From: Clostridiales bacterium
GTDB lineage: Bacteria; Bacillota; Clostridia; Oscillospirales; Oscillospiraceae
Direction: 5' to 3'
NCBI GenBank assembly: GCA_019415645.1
Contig: DXYV01000054.1
Coordinates: 1-15,849 of the forward strand
DNA length: 15,849 bases
Below, piece by piece: positions 13,874 to 15,849 of the stretch. The position numbers and the translations under genes are program-made. Under the pieces are notes generated by a model. The model did not search any database. It saw nothing but the letters and a program-made list of their open reading frames with translations, and had not been told where the DNA came from. Numbering within the stretch: position 1 is the stretch's first letter; every line of letters starts with the position of its first letter.

Positions 13874-14275
13874 TTACCAAACGAATGCCAGGACTTCACC
13901 GCCGACATGGGCCGCGCGAGCTGCCTTGTCGGTCATGACGCCCTTGGAAGTGGATACGATGGCGATGCCCAGACCACGGAGCACGCGGGGCAGCTCCTCG
14001 GCGCCGGCGTAAACGCGCAGGCCGGGCTTGGACACGCGGCGAAGGCCGGAGATGACCTTCTCCTTGCCGGGGTTGTTGTACTTGAGCGCAATGCGGATGA
14101 CACCCTGGGTACCATCGTTGATGATCTGGAAGTTCTTGATATAGCCCTCGTCCAGCAAGATCTGGGCGATGGACTTCTTCATGTTCGAAGCAGGAACGTC
14201 CACGGTGTCATGCTTTGCATTGTTCGCGTTGCGGATGCGGGTGAGCATATCCGCAATGGGATCGGTGATTTGCAT
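13874..14275 (-). CDS. rpsH: 30S ribosomal protein S8
   Basis: S8 is a primary 16S rRNA binder in the central domain and in E. coli the translational repressor of the spc operon. The 133-residue product starts MQITDPIADMLTRIRNANNAKHDTVDVPASNMKK and ends with the signature LGIAIVSTSKGVMTDKAARAAHVGGEVLAFVW. Length is normal. AGGAGG (about 14285-14290) sits 9-10 nt before the ATG. Upstream, instead of the usual short spacer after rpsN, lies a 736-bp region with a promoter and two terminator-like hairpins, so this gene and those after it may form a separately controlled segment. Confidence 0.98.
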   Translation of the reverse strand: MQITDPIADMLTRIRNANNAKHDTVDVPASNMKKSIAQILLDEGYIKNFQIINDGTQGVIRIALKYNNPGKEKVISGLRRVSKPGLRVYAGAEELPRVLRGLGIAIVSTSKGVMTDKAARAAHVGGEVLAFVW

Positions 14276-14388
14276 GAGATTTACCTCCTATTTAGATTAC
14301 CAGGAAACTGCTCTGGCGTTGTGCGGTGCCATCCGCGCGCGTTTCTGTCACGCTGCGGCGGCTGCGCGACGGCCTCTAAGCCCCTCCG

Positions 14389-14490
14389 ACTGCACAAGCC
14401 GTCCTGCGGCCCTTTGGGCCTCCGGTCCGTTTGCTCCGCTTCGGGTCTTAGCTGCCTGCTCCGCACGCCTTCACGCTTCCTGATACAGGC
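14389..14490 (+). repeat. Possible diverged copy D of the two-hairpin repeat
   Basis: A GCACAAGC box (14392-14399), a perfect stem GGCCC-TTT-GGGCC (14408-14420), then TTGCTCCGCTTCGGGTCTT aligning with the linkers of copies A and B, then a weak outer stem GCCTG/CAGGC (14454-14458 with 14486-14490). Orientation is the same as copies A-C. Stem 2 is poorly kept, so membership is uncertain. Confidence 0.4.
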
Positions 14491-14559
14491 GGAAAGGTAT
14501 CGGGGCTTAGGCACCGTCCCCGACCTTTTATCCGTCTTGCCCCACCTGGGGCGTTTATC

Positions 14560-14577
14560 AAAAACCGCGTGACGCGG
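14560..14577 (-). terminator. Second terminator-like hairpin upstream of rpsH
   Basis: CCGCG-TCA-CGCGG (14565-14577) runs into UUUUU (A-tract at 14560-14564) on the minus strand. The stem is short (5 GC pairs) but all-GC and directly joined to the U-tract. It points at rpsH, so it would attenuate rather than end the operon. Confidence 0.5.
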
Positions 14578-14676
14578 AGTTTGAACTGGTTCGCCTCCGG
14601 TCCTGACCGTCCTGCTCCATTTATATGGAGTGGTAACGGCGCGCACTGCGCGGAGAAGCCGGAATGCCTATTCGCG

Positions 14677-14727
14677 GAAAAATCCCGTACCCATGAAACG
14701 AAATCCAGTCCTTTCATGGCTTACGGG
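14677..14727 (-). terminator. Terminator-like hairpin at the 3' end of the predicted RNA
   Basis: On the minus strand two stacked helices, CCCGTA/TACGGG (14722-14727 with 14684-14689) and CCATGAAA/TTTCATGG (14712-14719 with 14691-14698), are followed by ATTTTTCC. It lies about 55 nt after the predicted transcription start and well before rpsH. Confidence 0.62.
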
Positions 14728-14781
14728 TTGCGCACTCCCGACCGCGTTGGGAGTTTCCTCTGTTTTTGCCTTGCACGCAAC
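14678..14781 (-). ncRNA. Predicted ~104-nt structured RNA or leader within the ribosomal operon
   Basis: Starts about 7 nt after a consensus-like -10 box. The first bases, GUUGCG (14776-14781), pair with CGCAAC (14727-14732), enclosing an ACUCCC/GGGAGU hairpin (14749-14754 with 14734-14739, 9-nt loop). A terminator hairpin with U5 follows directly. No start codon with an RBS opens a convincing frame. Either a stand-alone small RNA or an attenuating leader for rpsH to rplQ would fit. I cannot match it to a known riboswitch or ribosomal-protein leader class. Confidence 0.5.
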
Positions 14782-14787
14782 TTGGAT

Positions 14788-14816
14788 ATTGTACTCCAAA
14801 AAAAGTTTCTTTGCAA
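14788..14816 (-). promoter_or_regulatory. Sigma-A-type promoter inside the spc operon
   Basis: On the minus strand: -35 TTGCAA (14811-14816), a 17-bp spacer rich in T, and -10 TACAAT (14788-14793). Four of six and five of six bases match the TTGACA/TATAAT consensus, with optimal spacing, in a locally AT-rich pocket of a GC-rich region. It is expected to start transcription near 14781 toward rpsH. Confidence 0.75.
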
Positions 14817-15011
14817 GGCTTTTTGGTCTCGCACACACGAGAACGTGGATAAATTTCCTTCTTTTTTGTCTGCTGGGGAGGATTTCGCCAATCAAACTGT
14901 TGGAAGGAAACCAACCAGAAGCCTTTTTCCCGGGGCTTCACCGGCGGTCCATCCGGGCGGACCCGGCCGAAGCCGGATGTCCAACCCGTTGGAACCGAAT
15001 TGTCTTATTTT

Positions 15012-15197
15012 TTACCAGGAGGCCTTCTTCACGCCGGGGATCTGGCCCTTGTAGGCCAGCTCACGGAAGCAGATACGGCAGATGCCGTAGTCACGCAGGT
15101 AGGCGTGGGGACGGCCGCAGATCTTGCAGCGGTTGTAGCGGCGGGAAGAGAACTTGGGCTCAGCCTGCTGCTTGTTGATCATAGACTTTTTCGCCAT
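15012..15197 (-). CDS. rpsN: 30S ribosomal protein S14, zinc-binding type Z
   Basis: S14 assembles into the head of the 30S subunit. This is the 61-residue zinc form, carrying C24-x2-C27 and C40-x2-C43 within NRCKICGRPHAYLRDYGICRICFRELA, and ending in the family tail GQIPGVKKASW. In many Firmicutes this form (also named rpsZ) is the housekeeping copy in the spc operon. GGAGGAG precedes the ATG, 15 bp after rplE. Downstream the operon is interrupted by the 736-bp spacer. Confidence 0.97.
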   Translation of the reverse strand: MAKKSMINKQQAEPKFSSRRYNRCKICGRPHAYLRDYGICRICFRELAYKGQIPGVKKASW

Positions 15198-15212
15198 GGT
15201 TTTCTCTCCTCC

Positions 15213-15761
15213 TTAGCTGCGGATGAAGGGGGCGCCCAGCAGCTCCAGGAGCTCCTTGGCCTCTTCATCGGTCTTGGCCGTGGTGCAGATGACGATGTCC
15301 ATACCACGGATCTTGTCGATCTTATCGTAGTCGATCTCGGGGAAGATCAACTGCTCCTTCAGGCCGATGGCGTAGTTGCCGCGGCCGTCAAAGGCATTGG
15401 GGTTGATGCCGCGGAAGTCGCGGACACGGGGCAGGGCCACGTTGAAGAAGCGGTCCAGAAACTCCCACATCTTATCCTGGCGCAGAGTGACCTTGGCGCC
15501 GATGGGCATGCCCTCGCGCAGCTTGAAGTTAGCCACGGATTTCTTGGCCTTGGTGATCACGGGCTTCTGGCCGGTGATGGTGGCCAGGTCGTTGACCACG
15601 GCCTCCAGGACCTTGGCGTTGTCCCGGGCCTCGCCGCAGCCGCAGTTGACCACGATCTTGTCGATCTTGGGGATCTGCATCACGGACTTGTAGCCGAACT
15701 TCTGCATCAGAGCAGGAGCGACTTCTTTGACATACTTTTCCTTCAGATTGGGATTAGCCAT
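15213..15761 (-). CDS. rplE: 50S ribosomal protein L5
   Basis: L5 binds 5S rRNA and forms the bridge to S13 in the 30S head. The 182-residue product has the expected order: LKEKYVKEVAPALMQKFGYKSVMQIPKIDKIVVN near the N-terminus, TGQKPVITKAKKSVANFKLREGMPIGAKVTLR in the middle, and FPEIDYDKIDKIRGMDIVICTTAKTDEEAKELLELLG at the end. The usual N-x-G-x-G-E segment reads NCGCGEA, adding two Cys. GGAGGAG lies 8-10 nt before the ATG. It follows rplX by 17 bp, the canonical order. Confidence 0.97.
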   Translation of the reverse strand: MANPNLKEKYVKEVAPALMQKFGYKSVMQIPKIDKIVVNCGCGEARDNAKVLEAVVNDLATITGQKPVITKAKKSVANFKLREGMPIGAKVTLRQDKMWEFLDRFFNVALPRVRDFRGINPNAFDGRGNYAIGLKEQLIFPEIDYDKIDKIRGMDIVICTTAKTDEEAKELLELLGAPFIRS

Positions 15762-15778
15762 TTGTTACTCCTCCTCTC

Positions 15779-15849
15779 TCAGATCTCCGCGCCGCACTTC
15801 TTGCACACGCGGACCTTCTTGCCGTCGGCCAGGACCTTGTGGGCGGGGC
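15779..15849 (-). CDS. rplX: 50S ribosomal protein L24, C-terminal part (cut by window edge)
   Basis: Only the last 22 codons are inside the window: PAHKVLADGKKVRVCKKC, then GAEI and a TGA at 15779-15781. This is the typical end of bacterial L24, with the CKKCG pair seen in Firmicutes. L24 initiates 50S assembly, and rplX directly precedes rplE in the spc operon. The N-terminal KOW domain lies beyond the window. Confidence 0.85.
   Translation of the reverse strand, partial: PAHKVLADGKKVRVCKKCGAEI

Larger units (their letters stand above)
14276..15011. other. 736-bp non-coding insertion between rpsN and rpsH
   Basis: No frame gives a recognisable protein. Contents in transcription order (minus strand) are: a GC-rich hairpin region after rpsN (about 14940-14990); a TCTCG/CGAGA hairpin; a sigma-A-type promoter (14788-14816); a predicted structured RNA with terminator (14678-14781); hairpins CTCCAT/ATGGAG (14615-14630) and GCCCC/GGGGC (14539-14552); a second terminator-like hairpin (14560-14577); a diverged two-hairpin repeat; and the rpsH RBS. 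Normal rpsN-rpsH spacing is a few tens of bases. Confidence 0.75.

Noticed and set aside
13469..14572. A 367-codon plus-strand frame opposite rplF and rpsH running into the spacer
   Set aside because: It is the shadow of two certain ribosomal genes, with no RBS and no recognisable domain in the part that extends into the gap.
14845..14853. A DnaA-box-like TTATCCACG on the minus strand
   Set aside because: A single 8-of-9 match with no cluster, no AT-rich unwinding element and no dnaA/dnaN nearby; expected by chance.
14448..14941. Short minus-strand frames in the rpsN-rpsH gap (up to about 120 codons)
   Set aside because: They lack SD sites and domain patterns, have mixed composition, and run straight through predicted RNA hairpins; a non-coding reading explains the region better.

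Overview
The window looks like a chromosomal segment from a GC-rich gut Clostridia relative (Oscillospiraceae type). The ribosomal proteins carry Firmicutes features: zinc-ribbon S14, Cys-type L36, and a KOW protein between map and infA. A Clostridia-style SLH surface protein lies next door. The genus cannot be fixed from sequence alone.

Right two-thirds (about 5275-15849, minus strand): the spc and alpha ribosomal operons run together. In transcription order they are rplX (partial), rplE, rpsN, [736-bp gap], rpsH, rplF, rplR, rpsE, rpmD, rplO, secY, adk, map, a KOW RNA-binding protein, infA, [244-bp gap], rpmJ, rpsM, rpsK, rpsD, rpoA, rplQ, then a strong intrinsic terminator. Genes inside each block are 1-75 bp apart or overlap and mostly have strong Shine-Dalgarno sites. 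Together they supply ribosome subunits, the RNA polymerase alpha subunit, the Sec channel, adenylate kinase, N-terminal Met removal and initiation factor 1.

Two spacers interrupt this normally compact operon. The rpsN-rpsH gap holds a near-consensus sigma-A promoter, a predicted ~104-nt structured RNA with its own terminator, and a second terminator-like hairpin before rpsH. The rpmJ-infA gap holds a copy of a two-hairpin repeat.

Middle (about 4432-5274): a gene-free, GC-rich, palindrome-packed stretch beyond rplQ carries two more copies of that repeat and several perfect hairpins. The three clear copies share an ungapped 25-nt linker between two stems whose sequences differ while pairing is kept. 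A fourth, more diverged copy lies in the rpsN-rpsH gap. This repeat family and the RNA in the gap are the most novel material here.

Left (1-4431): an orphan phage-tail-appendage-like gene (minus strand) is insulated by terminators and has a hairpin over its ribosome-binding site. Convergent to it is a 957-residue secreted SLH-domain surface protein (plus strand); the two share a bidirectional terminator. Upstream is an AT-rich patch with a short DUF4367-like fragment and a small secreted protein of unknown function. The GC drop at about 540-960 suggests acquired or decaying DNA.
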